Origin: Peptoanaerobacter stomatis
Lineage (GTDB): Bacteria > Bacillota > Clostridia > Peptostreptococcales > Filifactoraceae
Reading direction: 5' to 3'
DNA: 64,000 bases
Assembly: GCF_000238095.2 (NCBI RefSeq)
Contig: NZ_JH815225.1
Location: forward strand, 212,724-276,723
The notes beneath the pieces were generated by a model. That model was not told the DNA's origin and searched no databases. It saw only the letters and a program-made list of their open reading frames with translations. This document shows positions 44,204 to 53,369 of the stretch, piece after piece (position 1 is the stretch's first letter; the number at the start of each line of letters is the position of its first letter). The position numbers were made by a program, and so were the translations under genes.

Positions 44204-44230
44204 TATCTTTGTTCTTATTTTATTATCAAT

Positions 44231-44349
44231 TTTATACTAATTTTCTAATAGAATAATAGATGATTTATATAATAAATTTTAAATAATATTGTAATTTATT
44301 AAACTTACACAATACTATTTTTTATTGTTCTATTGAATTTTAGTATTAA
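44231..44349. repeat. Dispersed palindromic intergenic repeat, copy B
   Basis: Aligned end to end with copy A (4510-4630). The left end TTTATACTAATTTTCTAATA and right end TTCTATTGAATTTTAGTATT are imperfect inverted complements, so the whole 119 bp could form a long hairpin. It ends 57 nt before the Lon-like gene start. Confidence 0.75.
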
Positions 44350-44405
44350 ATGAGTTAAATCAATTTTTGCAAAACTCTACAATATATAAAATGAAGAGGT
44401 TGTTT

Positions 44406-46778
44406 ATGATTAAAATCGAAAAATATGAAGTTTCACCTAAAAAGATGACTTCCGATATAAAGATAACAAATCTTAAATTTGAATCTACAAAAGATTTGAA
44501 ACCGATGGAAGATATGATAGGTCAAAACAGAGCCTGTCAAGCTATAAATTTCGGGATAAATATGAAGGTGAAAGGATATAACATATATGTATGTGGGATA
44601 ACAGGTACAGGTAGGAACAGCTATGTAAAAAAAGTATCCGAAAATTATGCAAAAGATAATTTCAGCAGAGAATCATTAAAAGACTATGTATATGTATATA
44701 ATTTTAAAAATGAATATGAGCCTATAAGTATATCTTTTCCGGCAGGAAATGGAAAAGTCTTCCAAAAACATATAGAAGAAGCAATTGCTTCTATAAGAAA
44801 AGGATTGTCAAAAGATTTTACATCTGTTAAATATGGAAATGAATCTATGAAGTTTTCTATAGATTATGAAAATAAAGTAGAAAAAATAATAGATAAATTG
44901 AATGAAAAAGCCATAAAAAAGCATATCGTATTTCACATAGGTGAAGATGGACTTGTAAGTATGCCTTTAAACAAAGATTATTCTCTGCTTAGTGAAGAAG
45001 ATATAGAAAAATTGACAGAAGAAGATTTTGCAAAATTCAGAGCGTCATCCAACAAATTACATAAAGAGCTTACAAAAACATTGGATGAATTAAGGCGTGC
45101 AGAGGAAGAGTATAACAATATAGTTGAAACTTATGACAGGAACATAGCCGTAACGGCAATAGAAGCAATACTTAAAAAATATATCGTAATCTATTCATAT
45201 GACAAAAAAATACTGACTTATTTCGAAAATATGAAAGAAGATATATTGCTAAATTTAGAAAAATTTAAACAGAACAACTCAAAAAATAAAGTTATATTCA
45301 CAGCTATGAAGGTGAATAAATCATTTTTTGACAGGTACAAAGTAAATCTTTTTGTTGATAATTCTACCGCTGAAAAATTACCTGTCATAATAGAGACAAA
45401 CCCTACTTATTATAACTTAAACGGATATATGGAGTACAAAAACAAGCAAGGTTCTTTCATAACAAGTTTTTTGGATATAAAAGCCGGAGCTATACAAAAA
45501 GCAAATGGTGGTTTTTTGATACTTAATGTAAATGACGTTTTAAAAAATCCATATTCTTGGGATTGCATAAAAAGAACTTTGAAAAATAAGACGGCTACTA
45601 TAGATTCATTATCAGAATACAACAATTATATACTTACCACTTCTATAAAGCCTGAAAAGATTGATATTGATATGAAAGTTATTTTTGTAGGCGATTATGA
45701 TACCTATGCGCTTTTATATGAATATGATGATGATTTCCAAAAATTATTTAAAATATTGTCGGAATTTGACACTCAAATGGATAATAATGTTGAAAATCAG
45801 AAGAATTTTGCACGTTCATTAAAATCTCATTGTGAAAGCAAATCACTTAAATATATTTCAAGAGATGGCATATTTGAGATGATAAGATACAGCAACAGAT
45901 TGGCTGAAGATAAAAATAAACTCTCATCAAGATACAACAAGATTATGGAATTGATATACGAAGCAAATTATATTGCCGATAAGGATAAAGATGTAATCGA
46001 TGCACAAGATATATTAAAGTCATTGGAATTCAAAAAATTTAGAAATAATCAATATCAAGAACGATTATATGAAATGTATAAAGACGGAACCTTACTTTTG
46101 GATATAGATGGAGAGAAAATAGGTCAAATAAACGGACTTGTTGTAATATCGGAGGGAGAATATTCTTTCGGCTCACCTTCAAAAATAACAGCTTCTACAT
46201 ATATAGGAAAAGAAGGCATAATAAATATAGAAAGAGAAGTAAAAAATACAGGTTCATCTCATGATAAAGGGGTTATGATTTTATCAGGGTATCTTGGAGA
46301 AAGATATGGTAAGGATAAATCTTTATCGTTTACAACGTCTATTACTTTTGAGCAAAATTACGGTTATATAGATGGGGACAGTGCTTCATCTACTGAGCTT
46401 TATCTGATGTTTTCATCAATAGCCGATATTCCTATCAAACAATATATAGCGGTAACAGGTTCTGTTAGTCAAAAAGGAGAAATACAGCCAATAGGCGGCG
46501 TAAATGAAAAGGTAGAAGGCTTTTTTGAAATATGTTCAATGAAAGGCTTAACAGGTAAACAGGGTGTTATAATACCTAAACTTAATATACAAAACCTAAT
46601 TTTGAAAAAAGAAGTTATAGAAGCTTGTGAAAAAGGTCTATTTCATATATATGCGATTTCTACAGTAGATGAAGGTCTTGAAATACTTACGGGGCTAAAA
46701 AGAAATGAGATAGATAAAAAAATGAATGACACATTCCAAAAATTTATCGATTATTATGAATGTGATGATGAAGAATAA
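44406..46778 (+). CDS. Lon-like ATP-dependent protease (LonB/AAA_32 type)
   Basis: 790-residue cytoplasmic protease. The N-terminal ATPase-like region has GITGTGRNS, a Walker-A-like loop with Arg in place of Lys. A long helical insertion follows (about 150-300), then a Walker-B-like GGFLILNVNDVL. The C-terminal Lon domain carries the Ser-Lys dyad Ser659 (DGDSASSTE) and Lys702 (GGVNEKVEGFFE), 43 residues apart as in Lon. ATG 44406 follows AAGAGG; an in-frame ATG at 44367 has no site. It lacks the Lon N-terminal substrate domain, which fits the AAA_32 subfamily. The NUDIX gene follows without a gap. Confidence 0.9.
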   Translation: MIKIEKYEVSPKKMTSDIKITNLKFESTKDLKPMEDMIGQNRACQAINFGINMKVKGYNIYVCGITGTGRNSYVKKVSENYAKDNFSRESLKDYVYVYNFKNEYEPISISFPAGNGKVFQKHIEEAIASIRKGLSKDFTSVKYGNESMKFSIDYENKVEKIIDKLNEKAIKKHIVFHIGEDGLVSMPLNKDYSLLSEEDIEKLTEEDFAKFRASSNKLHKELTKTLDELRRAEEEYNNIVETYDRNIAVTAIEAILKKYIVIYSYDKKILTYFENMKEDILLNLEKFKQNNSKNKVIFTAMKVNKSFFDRYKVNLFVDNSTAEKLPVIIETNPTYYNLNGYMEYKNKQGSFITSFLDIKAGAIQKANGGFLILNVNDVLKNPYSWDCIKRTLKNKTATIDSLSEYNNYILTTSIKPEKIDIDMKVIFVGDYDTYALLYEYDDDFQKLFKILSEFDTQMDNNVENQKNFARSLKSHCESKSLKYISRDGIFEMIRYSNRLAEDKNKLSSRYNKIMELIYEANYIADKDKDVIDAQDILKSLEFKKFRNNQYQERLYEMYKDGTLLLDIDGEKIGQINGLVVISEGEYSFGSPSKITASTYIGKEGIINIEREVKNTGSSHDKGVMILSGYLGERYGKDKSLSFTTSITFEQNYGYIDGDSASSTELYLMFSSIADIPIKQYIAVTGSVSQKGEIQPIGGVNEKVEGFFEICSMKGLTGKQGVIIPKLNIQNLILKKEVIEACEKGLFHIYAISTVDEGLEILTGLKRNEIDKKMNDTFQKFIDYYECDDEE

Positions 46779-46790
46779 ATGGAGAATTAT

Positions 46791-47387
46791 ATGAAACCTG
46801 AAATTAAGACTATAAAAGAATTGGCGACTACAAAATTTTTGAATATGTATGATGTTGATTATTTAAATAAAATAGGCAATTCTAAAAAATGGACTTCCGT
46901 ATCAAGAGTATCTTTAAAAGAATATGAAAACAGATTATTAACACATAACACCACTACAGATGCTGTATTAATAGCACCTTATCATATTGAAAAAGAAAAA
47001 TTGGTACTTGTAAAACAATATAGAGTGCCATTAAATCATTATATATATGAAATCCCGGCAGGATTGGTAGATAATAATGAGGATATAGAAAATTGTGTGA
47101 AAAGAGAGTTGCTTGAAGAAACAGGACTTGAGCTTGTTGAAATAAAGAAAGTATTTAAAAATGTATATCTATCTCCAGGAATTACAGATGAGTGTGCAAG
47201 TCTTGTTTTTTGCACTTGTAAAGGAGATATATCATATGAGTATTTGCAAGAAGATGAAGATTTGACAATACATATGTACAGTCAAGATGAGATTGATGAT
47301 ATAATAAAAAATGAAGAAAAATTAGACTTAAAAACATTGTTTGCTATGCAATTATTTAAAAATTCAGGTAGAGATTTTTGGGAATAA
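46791..47387 (+). CDS. NUDIX hydrolase (ADP-ribose pyrophosphatase-like)
   Basis: 198 residues. The Nudix box G-x5-E-x7-REUxEExGU reads GLVDNNEDIENCVKRELLEE then TGLEL. VLVKQYRVPLNHYIYEIPAG before it is typical of ADP-ribose pyrophosphatases, which split ADP-ribose to AMP and ribose-5-phosphate. ATG 46791 has TGGAG 6 nt upstream; an in-frame ATG at 46779, directly at the previous stop, would add four residues. Probably co-transcribed with the protease. Confidence 0.9.
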   Translation: MKPEIKTIKELATTKFLNMYDVDYLNKIGNSKKWTSVSRVSLKEYENRLLTHNTTTDAVLIAPYHIEKEKLVLVKQYRVPLNHYIYEIPAGLVDNNEDIENCVKRELLEETGLELVEIKKVFKNVYLSPGITDECASLVFCTCKGDISYEYLQEDEDLTIHMYSQDEIDDIIKNEEKLDLKTLFAMQLFKNSGRDFWE

Positions 47388-47557
47388 TATTTCATTAAAT
47401 AAAAAATATGCCACATTGCATTTATTTTTATAAAAAACATTATATAATTGATGAAGATATACGATTTATATCGTAAAAACAATGTTAATATTTATAAATT
47501 TTAAAATCTGTGTTTTACTACAAATCTATAAAATATAAAATAATCGGAGGTAATGTT

Positions 47558-49285
47558 ATGGATTATATGAAAGAGTATGAAAGATGGCTTGGTAATGAAA
47601 AATTAGATGAAGAAAGCAGAAAAGAGTTAGAGTCTATAAAAGACAACAAAGAAGAAATACAAGATAGATTTTATCAAGAATTGTCATTCGGTACAGCCGG
47701 ATTAAGAGGAAAATTGGGTGCAGGCACTAACAGAATGAACTCTTATGTTGTTGCAAGAGCAACAAATGCACTGGCAAAAGTAATCTCATCATATGGAGAA
47801 GATTTTAAGAAAAAGGGTATAGCAATAGCCTATGATTGCAGAATATGCTCGGACGAATTTTCAAAAATGTCAGCATTAATAATGGCAAGCTATGGAATAA
47901 AAGCATATCTATTCGATTCTTTAAGACCTACTCCGGAGCTTTCGTTTGCAGTGAGATATTACGGCTGTGCATCAGGAATAAATATAACTGCAAGTCATAA
48001 TCCGAAAGAATATAACGGTTATAAAGTGTATTGGCAAGAAGGTTCTCAAATAAAAGATGATATAGCCGACAAAGTGCTTGCAGAAATAAATAAAATGGAT
48101 ATATTTGATTTACCAAGTGTAATATCTGAAAAAGAGGCTCTTGACAAAGGATTACTTGTCTATATAAACAAAGAAGTAGACGAGGCTTATTATGAAAAAG
48201 TTCTTTCACTATCTATGAGAGATGACAGTGAAGTCAATAAAGATGTAAAAATAGTATATACACCGCTTAATGGAGCAGGAAATATAGCTGTTCGTACAGT
48301 GCTGGATAGAAAAGGATTTAAAAATGTATATGTAGTAAAAGAACAAGAAAATCCTGACGGAACATTTCCTACTATAAAATATCCTAATCCTGAGGATACA
48401 AAAGCTTTTGAATATAGTGAAAAACTTGCAAAAGAAAAAAATGCAGATATATTGATTGCGACAGATCCTGATTCAGACAGACTTGCGGTTGAAGTCGTTC
48501 ATAAAGGAGAAATCATATCTTTAAATGGTAATCAAACAGGAGTTTTACTTATAAATTATATATTAAACTCACTAAAAGATAAAAATTTAATACCTAAAAA
48601 TCCTGCAATAATTAAATCAATAGTTACAGGAGATATGGGAACAGCTATTGCTAAATCATTCGGTGTAGAAATGATAAGTGTACTTACAGGATTTAAAAAT
48701 ATATGTGCATTACCTAATGATTGGGATAAGACAGGCGAAAAAACTTATGTATTCGGATATGAAGAAAGTATAGGTTATAACCCGGGAGTATTTGTTAGAG
48801 ATAAAGATGCGGTATCATCAGCTTTGTTGCTTGCAGAAATGGCAGGATATTATAAAAAACAAGGAAAGACACTTATAGATGTGTTAAATGAGTTATTTGA
48901 ACAGTACGGATATTATAGCGAAAACACAATATCAGTAGTATTGGAAGGTTTAGAAGGTCAACAAAGAATAGCAAGAATGATGAAGGAAATAAGAAATATA
49001 TATCCAAAACAAATAGGAAATGCATCAGTTTCAGAAATAACAGATTATGAAAAACAAGAAAAGACAGATTTGCTAAGCAATAAAACAGAAAAGATAGATA
49101 TAGAGAAAACAAATGCAATAAGATTTTTATATGATGACGGTTGTTGGTATACATTAAGACCGTCAGGAACAGAACCTAAGATAAAACTGTATATCTATAC
49201 AAAAGCAAAAACCATGCAAGAATCAAAAAATCTTTTAAAAGAAATAGAAAAGACCGTATTAGACGTGCTTTATACAATAGAATAA
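47558..49285 (+). CDS. Phosphoglucomutase / phosphomannomutase
   Basis: Interconverts hexose 1- and 6-phosphates for glycogen and cell-envelope sugar synthesis. 575 residues, alpha-D-phosphohexomutase superfamily: GTAGLRGKLGAGTNRMN, the phosphoserine loop TASHNPKEYNGYKVYW (Ser146), the Mg2+ loop ATDPDSDRLAVEV, the sugar loop GYEESIGYNPG and the phosphate-binding RPSGTEPKIKLYI. ATG 47558 follows CGGAGG at 7 nt. It resembles Bacillus PgcA. It is monocistronic with a terminator. Confidence 0.95.
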   Translation: MDYMKEYERWLGNEKLDEESRKELESIKDNKEEIQDRFYQELSFGTAGLRGKLGAGTNRMNSYVVARATNALAKVISSYGEDFKKKGIAIAYDCRICSDEFSKMSALIMASYGIKAYLFDSLRPTPELSFAVRYYGCASGINITASHNPKEYNGYKVYWQEGSQIKDDIADKVLAEINKMDIFDLPSVISEKEALDKGLLVYINKEVDEAYYEKVLSLSMRDDSEVNKDVKIVYTPLNGAGNIAVRTVLDRKGFKNVYVVKEQENPDGTFPTIKYPNPEDTKAFEYSEKLAKEKNADILIATDPDSDRLAVEVVHKGEIISLNGNQTGVLLINYILNSLKDKNLIPKNPAIIKSIVTGDMGTAIAKSFGVEMISVLTGFKNICALPNDWDKTGEKTYVFGYEESIGYNPGVFVRDKDAVSSALLLAEMAGYYKKQGKTLIDVLNELFEQYGYYSENTISVVLEGLEGQQRIARMMKEIRNIYPKQIGNASVSEITDYEKQEKTDLLSNKTEKIDIEKTNAIRFLYDDGCWYTLRPSGTEPKIKLYIYTKAKTMQESKNLLKEIEKTVLDVLYTIE

Positions 49286-49314
49286 ATTAATTAATACAAG
49301 TATTAATTATAAAC

Positions 49315-49366
49315 AAAAAGACTTTTATGCTAATATTTTTTATATTGGTTTAAAAGTCTTTTTATT
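49315..49366 (+). terminator. Rho-independent terminator after phosphoglucomutase
   Basis: AAAAAGACTTTTA pairs with TAAAAGTCTTTTT around a loop of about 24 nt, ending in Ts. A second small palindrome TTAATAC/GTATTAA lies just upstream (about 49289-49305). Confidence 0.8.
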
Positions 49367-49570
49367 ATTTTGCTTAATTGTAAATATATGATTGTAATAT
49401 ATTGAAAAAAACAAATTCATCTGATATAATCTATATTTGCGTAATCATATTTTTAATTTTCTATTTTTGTAAATATAAGAATATAATCATATATAATTGA
49501 TTATGAAAGATTTTGATTTGGTAGCATTTAAAAATATAAATTATACCTTAAAATAAAGGAGAATACATAT

Positions 49571-50668
49571 ATGAAGCTTGGAATCGTAGGACTTCCTAAT
49601 GTAGGAAAGAGTACACTGTTTAACGCCATTACAAAAGCAGGTGCTGAATCTGCAAACTATCCTTTTTGTACAATTGAACCGAATGTCGGTGTGGTTGCAG
49701 TACCTGATTATAGAGTTGATAAATTATCAGAGATAAATCACTCAAAAAAAACTGTTCACACTTCAATAGAATTTGTTGATATTGCAGGTCTTGTAAAAGG
49801 CGCAAGCAAAGGAGAAGGTTTAGGTAATAAATTTTTGTCTCATATAAGAGAAGTTGAGGCAATTGTTCATGTTGTAAGAGCGTTTGACGACAGCAATGTA
49901 GTGCATGTAGACGGAAATGTCAATCCGCTTCGTGATATAGAAACTATTAACTTGGAATTAATATTTTCAGATATAGAAATATTGCAAAGAAGACTTGCAA
50001 AAGCTCAAAAAGCATTGAAAGGCGATAAGAAAATAGCATCTGAAGTAGAACTTATAAACAAAATAATGGCTGTATTGGAAGACGGTAAATCAGCAAGAAC
50101 AATAGATTTCACAGAAAAAGAATTGGAAATAATGAAGGATTTCAATTTACTTACAAATAAATCTATAATATATGTTGCAAACGTGTCAGAAGATGAGGCA
50201 TCATTAAATGGAGAAGGCAATGAATATGTATCAAAAATAAGAGAGTTTGCAAAAGAAGAGAATTCCGAAGTTGTAGTTATAAGCGCTAAAATAGAAGAAG
50301 AATTATCTCAGCTTTCAGAAGATGAGAAAAAAGAATTTTTAAACGATATGGGAATGGACTCTTCAGGTCTTGAAAAATTAGTAAAAGCAAGTTATTCATT
50401 GCTTGGACTAATAAGTTTTTTGACTACCGGAGAAGATGAAACAAGAGCCTGGACAATAGTAAACGGCACAAAAGCACCGGAAGCTGCCGGCAAAATACAC
50501 TCTGATATACAAAGAGGATTTATAAGAGCAGAAACAATAGGATATGACGAGCTTGTAGAAATAGGTGGTAATATGGCGGTTGCAAGAGATAAGGGGCTTA
50601 TCCGTTCAGAAGGAAAAGAATATACAGTAAAAGACGGAGATGTTATATTGTTTAGATTTAATGTATAA
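49571..50668 (+). CDS. ychF: Obg-like ATPase YchF
   Basis: Universally conserved P-loop ATPase that binds ribosomes and influences oxidative-stress responses. 365 residues: GLPNVGKSTLFNAIT (G1), the SANYPFCTIEPN loop, DIAGLVKGASKGEGLGNKFL (G3), a coiled-coil insertion, and a C-terminal TGS-like domain (FIRAETIGYDELVEIGG). AAAGGAG precedes the ATG. It is monocistronic. Confidence 0.97.
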   Translation: MKLGIVGLPNVGKSTLFNAITKAGAESANYPFCTIEPNVGVVAVPDYRVDKLSEINHSKKTVHTSIEFVDIAGLVKGASKGEGLGNKFLSHIREVEAIVHVVRAFDDSNVVHVDGNVNPLRDIETINLELIFSDIEILQRRLAKAQKALKGDKKIASEVELINKIMAVLEDGKSARTIDFTEKELEIMKDFNLLTNKSIIYVANVSEDEASLNGEGNEYVSKIREFAKEENSEVVVISAKIEEELSQLSEDEKKEFLNDMGMDSSGLEKLVKASYSLLGLISFLTTGEDETRAWTIVNGTKAPEAAGKIHSDIQRGFIRAETIGYDELVEIGGNMAVARDKGLIRSEGKEYTVKDGDVILFRFNV

Positions 50669-50685
50669 TTTTAATTATTATTTTG

Positions 50686-50718
50686 AATAAGTTTTTGTAA
50701 AAATATATACTTATTTTT
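50686..50718 (+). terminator. Weak terminator-like hairpin after ychF
   Basis: AATAAGT (50686-50692) pairs with ACTTATT (50709-50715), followed by a few Ts. AT-rich and only 7 bp. Confidence 0.4.
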
Positions 50719-50767
50719 AAAATATAATATTATTCGAATAAAAAATTGCTAAAAATCTAAAAATATA

Positions 50768-50796
50768 TTTACTTTATATAAAAAATATGCTAAAAT
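50768..50796 (+). promoter_or_regulatory. Promoter of rpsO
   Basis: TTTACT (50768-50773), 17-nt spacer and TAAAAT (50791-50796). The predicted start, near 50803, is just before the structured leader. Confidence 0.65.
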
Positions 50797-50810
50797 TCAA
50801 TAGTTAAGTT

Positions 50811-50852
50811 TATGCTATGTGGGTAGAGACACCGACTTTTCACTTGGCATAG
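50811..50852 (+). promoter_or_regulatory. Structured rpsO leader, probable S15 autoregulatory RNA
   Basis: TATGC (50811-50815) pairs with GCATA, and TGTG with CAC inside, enclosing GGTAGAGACACCGAC. It lies just before the GGAGGTG site of rpsO. Position, size and the structured GC-richer sequence fit leader RNAs by which S15 represses its own translation; the assignment to a known class is inference. Confidence 0.55.
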
Positions 50853-50882
50853 ACATATTTAAAAATTTATGGAGGTGTAATA

Positions 50883-51146
50883 ATGACTAAGGAATTAAAA
50901 CAAGAAATCATAACTAAGTATGCAATTAAAGAAGGAGATACAGGTTCTCCGGAAGTGCAAATTGCTTTGCTTACTCAAAGAATAAATGAGTTAAATGAGC
51001 ATCTACAATTTCACAAAAAAGACCATCACTCTCGTAGAGGACTTTTGAAAATGGTAGGACACAGAAGATCGCTACTTAGATATCTTAAAGAGAAAAGTCT
51101 TGATAGATATAATACATTGATAAAGAGTCTTGGACTAAGAAAGTAA
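50883..51146 (+). CDS. rpsO: 30S ribosomal protein S15
   Basis: Primary 16S-binding protein of 87 residues. [20 protein letters not shown], then [13 protein letters not shown]-like segment ([20 protein letters not shown]) and [17 protein letters not shown] are fully typical. GGAGGTG precedes the ATG. It is separated from pnp by a strong intercistronic terminator, as in many bacteria. Confidence 0.98.
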   Translation: MTKELKQEIITKYAIKEGDTGSPEVQIALLTQRINELNEHLQFHKKDHHSRRGLLKMVGHRRSLLRYLKEKSLDRYNTLIKSLGLRK

Positions 51147-51153
51147 TCTGTAT

Positions 51154-51183
51154 AAAAGAGCAGGATAGTCCTGCTCTTTTTTT
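51154..51183 (+). terminator. Strong terminator/attenuator between rpsO and pnp
   Basis: AAAAGAGCAGGA (51154-51165) and TCCTGCTCTTTT (51169-51180) form a perfect 12-bp stem with a 3-nt loop and continued Ts. It would reduce pnp read-through or act in mRNA processing. Confidence 0.93.
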
Positions 51184-51207
51184 ACAAAATATGGAGGAAT
51201 ATTCAAT

Positions 51208-53280
51208 ATGTGTAATAAATTTGAAATGGAGCTTGGAGGCAGAACGCTTAGCGTTGAAATCGGCAAGATAGCTCAAATGGCTAACGGCTCTTGTATAATA
51301 AGATATGCAGATACAGTTATATTGGTAACTGCAACTAATTCTGATGTTCCAAGAGATGGAATAGATTTTTTCCCGTTAAGTGTTGATTTTGAGGAGAGAT
51401 TATACTCTGCCGGAAAAATTCCGGGCGGTTTTGTAAAAAGAGAAGGCAGACCGTCTGAAAAAGCCATACTTACTTCAAGACTTATAGACAGACCTATAAG
51501 ACCTTTATTTCCAAAAGGTTATAGAAATGATGTACAAGTAGTGGCTACAGTTTTATCTATGGATAAAGATGCAAATCCTGACACAATAGCTATGATAGGA
51601 TCATCAATAGCTCTAAGCGTTTCATCTATACCGTTTAACGGTCCAACAGGTTCGGTATCTATAGGGTTGATAGATGATCAATTTATAATAAATCCTAACT
51701 TGGAACAAAGAGAAAAATCAGAAATGTATCTTGTGGTTTCAGGAACTAAAGATGCTATAATGATGGTGGAAGCAGGCTCAAATGAAGTCAGCGAAGATGT
51801 TATGCTGAATGCTATACTCTTTGCACATGAAGAAATCAAAAAAATATGTGATTTTGTGCAAAAAATAGCTGATGAAGTCGGTAAACCTAAAGATGATTAT
51901 TATGTATTTAAACCTGACGAAGAAGTAGAAAAAGCAGTTGAAGAATATTCAAGCAACAAAATGAAAGATGCAATAAAAACTGTCGATAAACAAGAGCGTC
52001 AAGATAATATGGAAAAAGTAAAACAAGATGCTATGGAGCATTTTGCGGAGATTTTTCCTGACAACTTAAAAGATGTTGATGAAGTTATATACAATATAAC
52101 TAAAAAAGAAGTAAGAAACATGATAGTAAAAGATAAGGTAAGACCTGACAACAGATTGCAAAACGAGATAAGACCTATATGGTGTGAAGTCGGTGTATTA
52201 CCAAGAACTCACGGAAGTGCAGTATTTACAAGAGGTCAAACACAAGTAATGTCAATAACTACACTTGCAGGGTTATCTGAAGTACAAGTAATTGACGGTT
52301 TGGATGAAGAAACTGAAAGAAGATATATGCATCATTACAATTTCCCGGCTTTTTCAGTAGGAGAGGCAAGAGCTTCAAGAGGACCAGGAAGACGTGAAAT
52401 AGGTCATGGAGCGCTTGCGCAAAGAGCTATAGAGCCTCTACTTCCTTCTGAAGAGGAGTTTCCATATGCAATAAGAGTTGTATCTGAGGTAATGTCATCA
52501 AACGGTTCTACATCACAAGCAAGTGTTTGCGGTAGCACACTTTCACTTCTTGATGCCGGTGTACCTATGAAAGATATGGTTGCCGGTATAGCTATGGGAC
52601 TTATAAAAGATGAGGAAGATGTAGTTATATTATCAGATATACAAGGTATGGAAGACTTTTTAGGTGATATGGATTTTAAAGTTGCCGGTACAAAAAAAGG
52701 TATCACAGCTATACAAATGGATATAAAAATTTCAGGTATAGATGAAGATATATTAAGACGTGCATTATCACAAGCAAGAGAAGGCAGATTTCATATACTT
52801 GGAGAAATGCAGAAAGTAATAAAAGAACCGAGAGAGCATTTGTCACCATATGCACCTATGATAATTAATATGATGATAAATCCTGATAAGATAAGAGATG
52901 TAATAGGTAGCGGTGGAAAGATAATAAACAAGATAATAGATGAAACAGGTGTGAAAATAGATATAGACAATGACGGTAAAATATCAATACTATCCAACAA
53001 TGAAGAAATGTGCCTAAAAGCAAAATCTATAATAGAAGGCATAGTAGCAGAGCCTGAGGTAGGAACTATATACAAAGGTAAAATTACCAAAATAATGGCA
53101 TTCGGTGCTTTTGTAGAGATACTTCCAGGAAAAGAAGGATTACTTCACATATCACAAATGGACAAAAAAAGATTGGAAAAAGTAGAAGATATGTTCAAAG
53201 AAGGCGATGTTGTAGAAGTGAAATTGACAGAAATTGATACACAAGGCAGATTGAACCTTTCAAGAAAAGTATTGTTATAG
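51208..53280 (+). CDS. pnp: Polyribonucleotide nucleotidyltransferase (PNPase)
   Basis: 3'-5' phosphorolytic exoribonuclease trimer of RNA decay. 690 residues: two RNase PH domains (N-terminal about 10-220, catalytic C-terminal about 300-530 with GSAVFTRGQTQ and FSVGEARASRGPGRREIGH), a KH domain (VIGSGGKIINKIIDETGVKI) and an S1 domain (IYKGKITKIMAFGAFVEILP). Full length. TGGAGGAAT lies before the ATG. Confidence 0.98.
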   Translation: MCNKFEMELGGRTLSVEIGKIAQMANGSCIIRYADTVILVTATNSDVPRDGIDFFPLSVDFEERLYSAGKIPGGFVKREGRPSEKAILTSRLIDRPIRPLFPKGYRNDVQVVATVLSMDKDANPDTIAMIGSSIALSVSSIPFNGPTGSVSIGLIDDQFIINPNLEQREKSEMYLVVSGTKDAIMMVEAGSNEVSEDVMLNAILFAHEEIKKICDFVQKIADEVGKPKDDYYVFKPDEEVEKAVEEYSSNKMKDAIKTVDKQERQDNMEKVKQDAMEHFAEIFPDNLKDVDEVIYNITKKEVRNMIVKDKVRPDNRLQNEIRPIWCEVGVLPRTHGSAVFTRGQTQVMSITTLAGLSEVQVIDGLDEETERRYMHHYNFPAFSVGEARASRGPGRREIGHGALAQRAIEPLLPSEEEFPYAIRVVSEVMSSNGSTSQASVCGSTLSLLDAGVPMKDMVAGIAMGLIKDEEDVVILSDIQGMEDFLGDMDFKVAGTKKGITAIQMDIKISGIDEDILRRALSQAREGRFHILGEMQKVIKEPREHLSPYAPMIINMMINPDKIRDVIGSGGKIINKIIDETGVKIDIDNDGKISILSNNEEMCLKAKSIIEGIVAEPEVGTIYKGKITKIMAFGAFVEILPGKEGLLHISQMDKKRLEKVEDMFKEGDVVEVKLTEIDTQGRLNLSRKVLL

Positions 53281-53316
53281 TCTATGTGATTTATTGAATA
53301 TTTAAAATGATTTATG

Positions 53317-53358
53317 ACAAGTCTTTCTTTTATGAATAAGGAAAGACTTGTATTATTT
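53317..53358 (+). terminator. Terminator between pnp and ftsK
   Basis: ACAAGTCTTTC (53317-53327) pairs with GAAAGACTTGT (53341-53351), followed by a short T-rich stretch. Confidence 0.75.
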
Positions 53359-53369
53359 AAGGATAGAAT

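Noticed and set aside
47928-48209. 93-codon minus-strand open frame inside phosphoglucomutase
   Set aside because: Leu/Tyr-rich reverse-frame shadow of a well-supported gene.
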